Source: Candidatus Woesearchaeota archaeon (GTDB lineage: Archaea; Nanobdellota; Nanobdellia; Woesearchaeales; GW2011-AR4). Taken from it: a stretch of DNA of 64,000 nt. The stretch spans positions 186,001 to 250,000 of the forward strand of contig JACPMR010000010.1 in the NCBI GenBank assembly GCA_016185945.1, written 5' to 3'. Both the position numbers and the translations under genes were made by a program. The notes under the pieces were generated by a model. It did not search any database. It saw nothing but the letters and a program-made list of their open reading frames with translations, and was not told the DNA's origin. Below, piece after piece: positions 16,369-23,637 of this stretch. The stretch's first letter is position 1, and each line of letters opens with the position of its first letter.

Positions 16369-16399
16369 CTCGATCTGGAAGAGATTTTTCCCAAAGACA
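16369..16399 (+). pseudogene. tRNA-like remnant upstream of the second tRNA-Asp
   Basis: 16369-16383 matches the D-arm of the tRNA at 16445 (CTCGATCTGG-AGAG, 14 of 15), and 16387-16399 repeats exactly the TTTCCCAAAGACA of its variable region. The anticodon arm is missing between them. It appears to be a partial duplicate of the neighbouring tRNA. Confidence 0.5.
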
Positions 16400-16444
16400 A
16401 ACCTATTTATATCAGTTAATATTTAAAGCTTTCGCTTGTGTAGA

Positions 16445-16553
16445 GCCGCGGAAGCTCGATCTGGCAGAGCGCCCAGCTGTCAACTGGGTGTCTTTCCCAA
16501 AGACATGCGGGTTCAAATTTCTTTCGATAAGAAGGAAATTCCCGTCCGCGGCG
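16445..16553 (+). tRNA. tRNA-Asp-like (GTC) with T-loop intron and enlarged variable region
   Basis: Acceptor GCCGCGG/CCGCGGC, D-arm GCTC/GAGC, anticodon stem CCCAG/CTGGG, loop CTGTCAA (anticodon GTC), discriminator G. The T-loop is interrupted after TTCAAA by 22 nt (16518-16539), which contain hairpin TTCTT/AAGAA; bulges AAT and ATT fit a BHB, and splicing gives TTCAAAT. The variable region holds about 14 extra nt forming GTCTTT/AAAGAC. The body resembles archaeal tRNA-Phe more than the tRNA-Asp at 1167-1347, so decoding identity should be treated with caution. TATA-like AATATTTAAAG lies near 16419-16429. Confidence 0.7.
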
Positions 16554-16566
16554 CACTAATAAAAAG

Positions 16567-17406
16567 GTGTTGCTATTGAATATAAAATCACTACTCAACA
16601 AATTCACAATTTACCATTACATGATTTCTTTTCTTGTAATTCTGCATTTAGCTAGTGTCTTTTTCTATGGTTTTGGTGCGAAGGCGTTATTGCCAGTTTT
16701 GTATGCTGTCATTACGACAACACTATTGGACTTAAGTATTAATTATTTCAAAACAAAAACATTTGAATTTCCGCAGAGCGCATTGATTTCGGGCTTGTTT
16801 ATCGGCGGGCTACTTACGCAAAATCTTCAATGGCATATCTATGTCATTGCCGGGATAATTGCAATCTTATCAAAGCACATTATAAAATTTCAGCAAAAGC
16901 ATGTATTTAACCCTGCAAATTTTGGCATTTTGCTTGTGTCAATTATTTTTGGCGCTTCCCATACATGGTGGATTTCCTCGCCTTTAATTTTAGTTCTTAT
17001 TTTTGGGGTTTTTATAATATGGAGAATGAAGAGATTTGACTTGACGTTGAGTTTTTTGATGGGTTATTATTTGGTCAATTCAATCATTGAGTTAATTCAA
17101 GGCACTGGGTTTCAGGAAATTTATTTCACGATAGTCAATGGAGGCATAATTTACTTTTTCTCAATGTACATGCTGATTGAGCCGAAAACTCATCCAAGTG
17201 GAAGAAACCAAAGAATTGTTTATGGAATTTTAATAGCTGTTTTATTTGTTATATTTCATTTCTTCATTCCAAGACATGACTTGCCTTTGGCACTGGCTGT
17301 TGGAAATGTTTTTGTGCCTGTGTTGAATAAGTTAAAGTTTGAGTTCAAGAAGAAGCAAGAGAAACAAGAAGCAACAATGCAAAATAAAAATCAGATTGTT
17401 GGGTGA
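16567..17406 (+). CDS. RnfD/NqrB-like integral membrane protein
   Basis: About 279 residues, nine or so hydrophobic helices, with FNPANFG and EPKTHPSGRNQR, sequences characteristic of RnfD/NqrB subunits of Na+/H+-translocating NADH or ferredoxin complexes. No other Rnf/Nqr genes are present here. Start choice is uncertain: GTG 16567, TTG 16576 (after AAAGGTG) and ATG 16621 are possible. It begins just 13 nt after the tRNA end. It may act with the FNR-like protein (5040) or ferredoxin (15160), but that is inference. Confidence 0.75.
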   Translation: MLLLNIKSLLNKFTIYHYMISFLVILHLASVFFYGFGAKALLPVLYAVITTTLLDLSINYFKTKTFEFPQSALISGLFIGGLLTQNLQWHIYVIAGIIAILSKHIIKFQQKHVFNPANFGILLVSIIFGASHTWWISSPLILVLIFGVFIIWRMKRFDLTLSFLMGYYLVNSIIELIQGTGFQEIYFTIVNGGIIYFFSMYMLIEPKTHPSGRNQRIVYGILIAVLFVIFHFFIPRHDLPLALAVGNVFVPVLNKLKFEFKKKQEKQEATMQNKNQIVG

Positions 17407-17410
17407 AAAA

Positions 17411-17887
17411 TTATCTTCTATTCATCTCCACAAAAACAAATCCATACTTATCACTTTTATGCTCTTCTCTTTTCATTTCCTTCCATTCATTTTTATCGTA
17501 TTCAGGAAAATAAGCATCGCCTTCAAAATCTGCATCTATTAATGTAAGGTGCATTTTGTTTGCAATCGGAAGAAACTGCCCGTATATGTTTGCTCCTCCT
17601 ATTATCATGACTTCGTTGCTTCCTTTTGCTGCATTTAATGCCCCATTAACTGAATGCACCACAATGCAGCCATCTGCTTTATAGTTTTTATCTCTTGTCA
17701 GAATTATATTTTTCCTGTTTGGCAACGGCTTTCCAATGCTCTCAAATGTTTTCCTTCCCATTACAACAGGCTTGCCTGTTGTAAGCTCTTTGAACCTTTT
17801 CATGTCTTCAGGCAGTTTCCACGGCAGAGAATTATCTTTCCCAATAACCTTGTTCCTGCCCATTGCTGCAATTAAAGATATTATCAT
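17411..17887 (-). CDS. folA: Dihydrofolate reductase
   Basis: NADPH-dependent reduction of dihydrofolate to tetrahydrofolate. 158 residues, the typical length. Signatures: IGKDNSLPWKLPEDM with catalytic acid D28, VVMGRKTFESIGKPLPNR (NADPH and substrate), and MIIGGANIYGQFLP. It is needed because ThyA, encoded 250 bp upstream on the same strand, generates dihydrofolate. Confidence 0.96.
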   Translation of the reverse strand: MIISLIAAMGRNKVIGKDNSLPWKLPEDMKRFKELTTGKPVVMGRKTFESIGKPLPNRKNIILTRDKNYKADGCIVVHSVNGALNAAKGSNEVMIIGGANIYGQFLPIANKMHLTLIDADFEGDAYFPEYDKNEWKEMKREEHKSDKYGFVFVEMNRR

Positions 17888-17911
17888 TTTTAGCTTTGGA
17901 TTTTATTTTTA

Positions 17912-17996
17912 GTGAATAAATAGGCGAGGCAAAACTGATTGAAAGGGAAAGTTTTGCCGAGCACTATTTTATGCGAGCGTAGCGAGCGGATTGAAT
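17912..17996 (+). repeat. Family B dispersed palindromic element, compact copy
   Basis: AATAAATAGGCGAG, hairpin GGCAAAACT/AGTTTTGCC, CGAGCACTA, then GCGAGCGTAGCGAGCGGATTGAAT. It lies between thyA and folA. The remaining spacer to 18130 is AT-rich with an inverted TTGCCC/GGGCAT segment near 18066-18085 and no gene. Confidence 0.7.
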
Positions 17997-18130
17997 TTTT
18001 TAATTAATTTTTAATTACAATGGTTTTGGTTAAAGTTTTCCTTTAGCTCTTTTCTTTTTTGCTGTTTGCCCTTGCCAATAGGGCATTTCAATAACCGTAA
18101 TTTTTTCAATCAACGAACAAAACCAAAAAA

Positions 18131-18976
18131 TTAAACTGCCATCTCTGCTTTTATAGGAGGATAGTGCTGGTAACCCTCAAGCTTTATGTCGTCCATTTTG
18201 AAATCGTCAATGTTTTTAATTTTTGGATTCAGCCATAGCTTAGGCAAAGGCAATGGCTGCCTTTTCAATTGCTCCCTGACCTGCTCAAGATGATTATGAT
18301 AAATGTGGGCATCTCCAAGCGTGTGCACAAACTCGTATGGCTTCAAATCAGTAACTTGGGCAATCATGTGAAGCAATAAGGAGTAAGAGGCAATATTGAA
18401 TGGAACTCCGAGAAACATATCGCAACTTCTTTGGTACATCTGCAATGAAAGTTTGCCATTGGCAACAAAGAACTGGAAGAAAGCATGGCATGGCGGCAAT
18501 GCCATTTCCTTCAATTCTCCAGGATTCCATGCAGTGACAATTATCCTTCTGCTTGTCGGATTCTCCTTAATCATTCTTATTGCATCTGCAAGCTGGTCAA
18601 TTTCCTTTCCATCCGGAGATTTCCATCTTCGCCATTGAACTCCGTAAATCCTGCCCAAATCTCCTTCAAACTTCGCCTTTGGCTTCCAATAACCTGCCTG
18701 TGCATTTGCAGTCCAAATGGTTTTTTTGCTTTCGTCTCTTGTGTTATGAAGTATCTCTGCCAATCTCCTTTCATCCTGAGAACCTTCAATGAACCATAAT
18801 AGCTCACTCACTATAGAATTCCATGCAAGCTTTTTTGTTGTGACAGCAGGAAAGCCGTCTTCCATGCTGAAGCGCAGTTGCATTCCAAAAACTGCCCTTG
18901 TGGCTATTCCTGTCCTGCTTTGCCGGTCTGTGCCATTTTCAAGAACAAATCTTAAAGCATCAAGATATTGCTTCAT
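18131..18976 (-). CDS. thyA: Thymidylate synthase (ThyA type)
   Basis: Methylates dUMP with methylene-THF. 281 residues from ATG 18976; the nucleophile is C163 in LPPCHAFFQF, with RRIIVTAWNP before it and DAHIYHNH near the C-terminus. A longer in-frame start at 19024 is rejected because TATA-like TTATTTAAAA sits about 28 nt upstream of 18976, giving a leaderless message. ThyA rather than ThyX is consistent with folA next to it. Confidence 0.96.
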   Translation of the reverse strand: MKQYLDALRFVLENGTDRQSRTGIATRAVFGMQLRFSMEDGFPAVTTKKLAWNSIVSELLWFIEGSQDERRLAEILHNTRDESKKTIWTANAQAGYWKPKAKFEGDLGRIYGVQWRRWKSPDGKEIDQLADAIRMIKENPTSRRIIVTAWNPGELKEMALPPCHAFFQFFVANGKLSLQMYQRSCDMFLGVPFNIASYSLLLHMIAQVTDLKPYEFVHTLGDAHIYHNHLEQVREQLKRQPLPLPKLWLNPKIKNIDDFKMDDIKLEGYQHYPPIKAEMAV

Positions 18977-19118
18977 TTTATCGCTGTAGAATCTCACTAA
19001 TTTTAAATAAGTTTCTAAAAGCAAATCGGATTTTTATTTGTTGTTTTCTAAAGTAGTAAAATTTCTTAATCACTACCAAAAAGTATTTATATGACTAATC
19101 AAAGTTTAGTCCAGCAAG

Positions 19119-19592
19119 ATGAAAAAGAAGACAATGCAGATGCTATTTGGGCTTCTGTTTATTATAGGTTTGGTTGTTGGCTATCTTCTACCGGGCGATA
19201 TAAAAGGCCTGACAAAAAAGCCATTACAGCCAGATGTTTTTGATGTTCCGAAAAAGCTCGGGCAGCTTGACATGGAGACAGATTATTTTAAATACTCAGT
19301 TCTTGCAGAAGTTGAGACAGGCAGCATTGAATTATTAAGGATTGATGAGAAAATACCGATGCACATGCACCCAAAGGAAAATCACTTTGTTTATATTTTT
19401 AAAGGAAAGGCAAAAGGAATTGTTGGAGATGTTACTGCAGAAGTAAGCCCAGGGCAACTGGTGGCAATTCCTGCAGGAGTGCCGCACAGCTTTGAAAGAG
19501 TTGGAGACACGCCAGTCGAGGCAATTTTGTTCTCTTCACCGCCATTTGTGCCAAATGATATAGTGTGGCTGGAAAAGACAGAGAAAGAGTGA
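19119..19592 (+). CDS. Membrane-anchored cupin-domain protein
   Basis: 157 residues: N-terminal hydrophobic anchor (about 7-25, LLFIIGLVVGYLL), then a single cupin barrel with metal motif HMHPKENHFVYIFKG and PAGVPHSF. Cupins of this size are small-molecule enzymes or sensors. The domain would lie outside the membrane if the anchor is N-in. Substrate unknown. Confidence 0.75.
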   Translation: MKKKTMQMLFGLLFIIGLVVGYLLPGDIKGLTKKPLQPDVFDVPKKLGQLDMETDYFKYSVLAEVETGSIELLRIDEKIPMHMHPKENHFVYIFKGKAKGIVGDVTAEVSPGQLVAIPAGVPHSFERVGDTPVEAILFSSPPFVPNDIVWLEKTEKE

Positions 19593-19722
19593 ACTCATTT
19601 CTTTTTTAATAACGAAAACTCACTTGGAGTTTTCGGGATTGAAAATTTTACGCTAAAGTGTGAGGTATTAACCGTGAAATTTTCAATAAAATTAATAAAC
19701 AAACACATTAAATTATAAATTT

Positions 19723-20106
19723 ATGAAAAAATGGCTTAAGGAAGTTGCTAGGGATTTGCTTGCTTTTGGCAGCATTCCCTTCTACTTTCTTGTTGTAATA
19801 AGGGCTATTATTGGAAAGCACAATGTTTTTGTTTATCAGATGATAATAGCAGCGGCTGTTGTTTTTATTCTTGATTTTATAATTAAAGATTCTGACATGC
19901 ATGTTGCAAGGGCTCTTGTTGCTGTTTTTTTTACAAGCTTGTTCTACAAAGAAGCAATTTTTACATTTTTTGCAGCGGTTGTGTTGGCTTTGCTATTGGT
20001 TTCCGCTTATTACGTCAAAAGAAAGATTGGCTCTATTATCAGGGGTATAATAGTTGGGGCTATAAGTTCTGCGGCTGGGCACTATCTAACCCAATATCTA
20101 ATCTAA
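19723..20106 (+). CDS. Small integral membrane protein
   Basis: 127 residues with four hydrophobic segments (about 15-30, 38-55, 63-92, 101-125). No family recognised. ATG follows TTAAATTATAAA (about 19708-19720), so the transcript is nearly leaderless or the promoter lies further up. It sits alone between the cupin and the thioredoxin-like gene. Confidence 0.6.
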   Translation: MKKWLKEVARDLLAFGSIPFYFLVVIRAIIGKHNVFVYQMIIAAAVVFILDFIIKDSDMHVARALVAVFFTSLFYKEAIFTFFAAVVLALLLVSAYYVKRKIGSIIRGIIVGAISSAAGHYLTQYLI

Positions 20107-20147
20107 ACAAAAACCTTTAAATAAAAAATATAAATCTAAATGTTAAA

Positions 20148-20435
20148 ATGACAGAGCGCTTGATTATGTTTTCAGGCACAGAGTGCGTGCATTGCAAGGA
20201 AATGCATCCTTTGGTTGAGCAGCTGGAAAAAGAAACTGGATTGAAAGTTACAATGCTTGAAGTGTGGCATAATGCAGAGAATGCTGCTTTTCTCGAAAGC
20301 ATTGACAAGAACCCTGATGGAAGCATCTTCTGCGGCGGCATTCCTATGTTCTACAACGAGAAGACAGGCAAGAAACTCTGTGGCAACCAGAAGTATGAAA
20401 AGCTGAAGGAATGGGCTTTAGGGGAGTTGAAGTAA
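20148..20435 (+). CDS. Thioredoxin-like protein with CVHC motif
   Basis: 95 residues. Beta strand, then TECVHCKEMHP (CxxC redox site) at the start of the first helix, and GGIPMFY supplying the cis-proline position. The second half has another Cys pair region (FCGG...LCGN). It probably serves as a small disulfide or glutaredoxin-like redox carrier; the partner is unknown. Confidence 0.7.
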   Translation: MTERLIMFSGTECVHCKEMHPLVEQLEKETGLKVTMLEVWHNAENAAFLESIDKNPDGSIFCGGIPMFYNEKTGKKLCGNQKYEKLKEWALGELK

Positions 20436-20464
20436 ACAATTAAATTTTTTAAACAATAAAAACA

Positions 20465-20600
20465 TTTCAACAATCCCAGAACGACTTTTGAAAGTAAGTG
20501 CGAAGAAAGTAATCCGTTTGTATTGAACGCACTATAAATCAAACATTCACACAGCTGCGTGTTAACGACCCGAAGGAGCGAGGCGGCTGAGAGTTATAAA
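20465..20600 (-). repeat. Family A dispersed element, partial copy
   Basis: On the minus strand: ACGGATTACTTTCTTC...AAAGTCGT hairpin, then CTGGGATTGTTGAAA. Upstream it keeps TTATAGTGCG and CAGCTGTGTG, as in the copies at 37.8 and 1.6 kb. The far boundary is unclear. Confidence 0.55.
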
Positions 20601-20614
20601 ACAGGTAAATTTAA

Positions 20615-20631
20615 ATATAACTTAGTTATAT
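20615..20631 (+). promoter_or_regulatory. Palindromic operator of vapBC
   Basis: ATATAACTTAGTTATAT is a perfect 17-nt palindrome lying between the TATA region (TTTAAATA, 20610-20617) and ATG 20642, followed by another TTAGTTATA half-site. It is the expected site for an AbrB-type antitoxin. Confidence 0.65.
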
Positions 20632-20641
20632 TTAGTTATAT

Positions 20642-20857
20642 ATGACAGAATTTGAAACAAAAACAAAGAAATGGGGCAGCTCGATAGGTGTTGTATTGCC
20701 AAAAAAAGTAGTTGATGAAGTAGGCATAAAGCCAAACGAAACAATAGTTATTGATGTAAAAAAGGTTGTTAAGGTAAAAGATGTTTTTGGTATGTTTCCC
20801 AGACTTTCTAAGAAAACAGCACAGCAAATAAAGGATGATATGAGAGCAGGATGGTAA
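20642..20857 (+). CDS. vapB: AbrB-type VapB antitoxin
   Basis: 71 residues with a swapped-hairpin AbrB/MazE fold: KKWGSSIGVVLPKKVVDEVGIKPNE (a GxVxPxxV variant). The C-terminal tail (LSKKTAQQIKDDMRAGW) would bind the toxin. It overlaps the toxin gene by 7 nt (ATGGTAA). Paralogous to the pair at 39983. Confidence 0.88.
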   Translation: MTEFETKTKKWGSSIGVVLPKKVVDEVGIKPNETIVIDVKKVVKVKDVFGMFPRLSKKTAQQIKDDMRAGW

Positions 20858-21216
20858 GCTACTTTTGGGACAGCTATGCAGTTATCGAAGCTATTGATGG
20901 AAACAAAAACTATTCAAAGTATATTGATGAACCTATTTTGATTACAATATTCAACTTAGCTGAGATTTACTGGTTTGCGCTGAATGAATATGGGGAAGAA
21001 AAAGCGGACAGCATTTATGACAAATTTAAGAAAAGCGTTGTTGACATTGATGATGAGACTTTGAAAGATGCAATCAAATTCAGGAAGAAGCATAAGAGAA
21101 TGGATTTATCCTATACTGATTGTATTGGTTACATCTACGCTCTTAAAAATAATCTAAAATTTCTCACCGGTGATAATAAATTTGAAGGCATAAATAATGT
21201 GGAGTTTGTTAAATAA
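20851..21216 (+). CDS. vapC: VapC toxin, PIN-domain ribonuclease
   Basis: 121 residues; D7, E38 and the Asp in LSYTDCIGYIYA form the acidic site, and the end FLTGDNKFEGINNVEFVK is shared with the VapC at 40197. The two are recent paralogues. Confidence 0.9.
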   Translation: MVSYFWDSYAVIEAIDGNKNYSKYIDEPILITIFNLAEIYWFALNEYGEEKADSIYDKFKKSVVDIDDETLKDAIKFRKKHKRMDLSYTDCIGYIYALKNNLKFLTGDNKFEGINNVEFVK

Positions 21217-21269
21217 ACCCATCAAAAAACTTTATAAACAGCCCAAAAATCTAAGCATGAGAGGATATT

Positions 21270-22331
21270 ATGACAAAAAAGGTGCTGAAAGAGTTCAAGG
21301 TAGAATATTTACAGATATTGAATGAAGAAGGCAATTGCGATGAAGCATTGATGCCAAAGCTTTCTAATGAAGACATCAAAAAGATTTACGAAATGCTGGT
21401 TCTGATAAGGGTGTTTGACCAGAAAGCTTTCAACATGCAGAGGCAGGGCAGGTTAGGCACTTACATACAATTCAAAGGACAAGAAGCATCCCAAGTTGGA
21501 AGCGCCTTTGCCTTGAAGGATGATGATTTTGTATTCCCAATGTACAGGAACAGCGGCTTGCTGATAGCCAGAAAGCATCCAATTATTCAAGTTCTTCAAT
21601 ACTGGGCAGGAGATGAAAGGGGCTTGAGAAGCCCTCAAAATGTTAATAATTTTCCCATAGCAATTCCTGTTGGGACGCATACAATACATGCTGCAGGCGC
21701 TGCATGGGCTGCAAAGTTAAGGGGCATAAAACAAGTATCTGTTGTTTATTTTGGCGAGGGGGCTACTTCAAAAGGAGATTTTCATGAGGCGATGAACTTT
21801 GCAGGCGTATTTAATCTGCCAATAATTTTTATTTGCGAGAACAACCAGTATGCAATTTCTGTACCAAGAAAGAAGCAAACACATGCAGAAACTATAGCCC
21901 AAAAAGCAATTGCCTACGGGTTTGAGGGCATACAAGTAGATGGCATGGACATATTTGCTGTTTACAAGGCAACAAGCGAGGCAGTTGAAAAGGCGAGAAG
22001 TGGAAAAGGACCTACATTTATTGAGTGCTTTACATACAGGATGTGTGACCATTCCACTTCAGACGATGCTTCAAGGTACAGGCCAAAGGAAGAGATGGAG
22101 GCATGGGCTAAAAAGGATCCAATAGAAAGATTGGAGAAATACATGCGCAAGAAGGGCTTGCTGGATGACGCTTACAAGGGTAAGGTTTTGAAACAATTAC
22201 AGGATACTGTTGAAAAGGCAGTGACAGAGTTTGAGAAGATGCCAATGCCTGACCCAAAGGATATTTTCAAGTATGTTTTCGCTGAAATGACTCCACAGCA
22301 GGCAGAGGAGATGCACGAGATATTTGGCTGA
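21270..22331 (+). CDS. pdhA: Pyruvate (2-oxoacid) dehydrogenase E1 alpha subunit
   Basis: 353 residues. ThDP-Mg site GEGATSKGDFHEA...CENNQYA; active-site loop HSTSDDASRYR. Decarboxylates a 2-oxoacid and, with E1beta, transfers the acyl group to lipoyl-E2. TATA CTTTATAAAC lies near 21228-21237 and GAGAGG precedes the ATG. Substrate assignment to pyruvate rather than a branched-chain acid is not certain from sequence. Confidence 0.92.
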   Translation: MTKKVLKEFKVEYLQILNEEGNCDEALMPKLSNEDIKKIYEMLVLIRVFDQKAFNMQRQGRLGTYIQFKGQEASQVGSAFALKDDDFVFPMYRNSGLLIARKHPIIQVLQYWAGDERGLRSPQNVNNFPIAIPVGTHTIHAAGAAWAAKLRGIKQVSVVYFGEGATSKGDFHEAMNFAGVFNLPIIFICENNQYAISVPRKKQTHAETIAQKAIAYGFEGIQVDGMDIFAVYKATSEAVEKARSGKGPTFIECFTYRMCDHSTSDDASRYRPKEEMEAWAKKDPIERLEKYMRKKGLLDDAYKGKVLKQLQDTVEKAVTEFEKMPMPDPKDIFKYVFAEMTPQQAEEMHEIFG

Positions 22332-22334
22332 AAA

Positions 22335-23309
22335 ATGACAGTAGCAACTATTGTTCAGGCAGTAACAATGGGATTAAGGCAGGAATTGACTAGGGATAAA
22401 AGTGTAGTTGTGCTAGGCGAGGATGTTGGATTGAATGGCGGAGTTTTTAGAGCGACTGAAGGCTTGCAGAAAGAGTTTGGGCCTGACAGGGTTATTGATA
22501 CACCATTGGCAGAGCTTGGCATTATTGGCTCTTCAATTGGAATGGCTGTCAATGGCATGAAGCCGGTTGCTGAAATCCAGTTCAGCGGATTTGCTTATGC
22601 TGCATTCGACCAGTTGCTTAGCCATGCCGGAAGAATAAGAATGAGAAGCAGGGGCAGGTATTCATGCCCAATGGTTTTAAGGACCCCTTATGGAGGCGGA
22701 ATAAGAGCTTTGGAACTTCATTGTGAATCAGGGGAGGCAATTTTTGCCCATGTACCTGGAATCAAGATGGTTATTCCCTCAAATCCTTACGATACAAAGG
22801 GCTTGCTTGCAGCTGCAATTAGAGATCCTGATCCTGTTATTTTCTATGAGCCAATGAGAATTTACAGGGCTGTTAAGCAGGACATCCCTGAAAATGATTA
22901 TATTGTGCCTATAGGCAAGGCAAATGTTTTGCAGGAAGGTGATGATGTAACACTTGTTGTATGGGGTGCAATGGTAAAGACATGCCAGGATGTAATTGAG
23001 AAGTTAAACAACAAGTATAGTGTTGAGTTGATCGATTTGAGGACGATAAATCCATATGATGCAGAAACTGTAATTAACTCTGTAAAGAAAACAGGAAGAT
23101 GCGTTATTGCGCATGAAGCCATTAGGACATGCGGGTTTGCAGCGGAGTTGATTGCAGCGATAAATGAAAAAGCACTGCTAAGTTTAGAAGCACCTGTTGT
23201 AAGAGTAACATCTCCTGATGTGCCATTCCCCATGGCAAGATTGGAGAATTATTATCTGCCTGATGTTAATAGGATTTTGAAAGGTATTGACAAAGTGATG
23301 AGTTTTTAA
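22335..23309 (+). CDS. pdhB: Pyruvate (2-oxoacid) dehydrogenase E1 beta subunit
   Basis: 324 residues, transketolase-like pyrimidine domain and C-terminal domain (GEDVGLNGGVFRATEGL, RTPYGGG, ELIDLRTINPYD, HEA near the end). It starts 3 nt after pdhA stops, forming the E1 heterotetramer partner. Length is normal. Confidence 0.94.
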   Translation: MTVATIVQAVTMGLRQELTRDKSVVVLGEDVGLNGGVFRATEGLQKEFGPDRVIDTPLAELGIIGSSIGMAVNGMKPVAEIQFSGFAYAAFDQLLSHAGRIRMRSRGRYSCPMVLRTPYGGGIRALELHCESGEAIFAHVPGIKMVIPSNPYDTKGLLAAAIRDPDPVIFYEPMRIYRAVKQDIPENDYIVPIGKANVLQEGDDVTLVVWGAMVKTCQDVIEKLNNKYSVELIDLRTINPYDAETVINSVKKTGRCVIAHEAIRTCGFAAELIAAINEKALLSLEAPVVRVTSPDVPFPMARLENYYLPDVNRILKGIDKVMSF

Positions 23310-23344
23310 AATAATAAGAAATCAATAAACAAAACTAAAAAATA

Positions 23345-23470
23345 TTTCAAAAAAACGTCGCTTCCCAGCATCTGCAAAGTTCGTTGGGCTTTATGCCCAA
23401 CTTGACTAAAGTGTCAACGAATTTTGTCGTTGATGGGAACCCTGCTCAGAAATGTTTGCCTGAAATTGTT
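23345..23470 (+). repeat. Family A dispersed element, 5' part only
   Basis: Starts TTTCAAAAAAACGTCGCTTCCCAGCATCTGC as in the 28.5 and 35.2 kb copies (shown here beyond 20 nt only as position 23345-23375), has an expanded hairpin near 23380-23430, and GGGAACCCTGCTCAG. The 3' hairpin is missing; a family B element follows directly. Confidence 0.6.
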
Positions 23471-23603
23471 GAATAAATAGGCGCCGGGGAGGAGAACAAA
23501 AATATTAGCCTCCCATAGCAGAATGCCGAGGCGCGTAACCAATGTCGCCGACATGAACGCGAGCTTGCGAGCGTTCTCGCAAGCAACAGCGACGGATTGA
23601 AAT
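23469..23603 (+). repeat. Family B element carrying a nested family C palindrome
   Basis: TTGAATAAATAGGCG at the left and CGACGGATTGAAAT at the right mark a family B copy. Inside it the 30-nt family C palindrome occupies 23555-23584 (GAACGCGAGC...CTCGCAAGC). Together with the family A fragment it separates pdhB from the E2 gene by about 330 bp of pure repeat. Confidence 0.6.
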
Positions 23604-23637
23604 TATAAAAAATATAAAATTAAAAAATTCCAATAAA

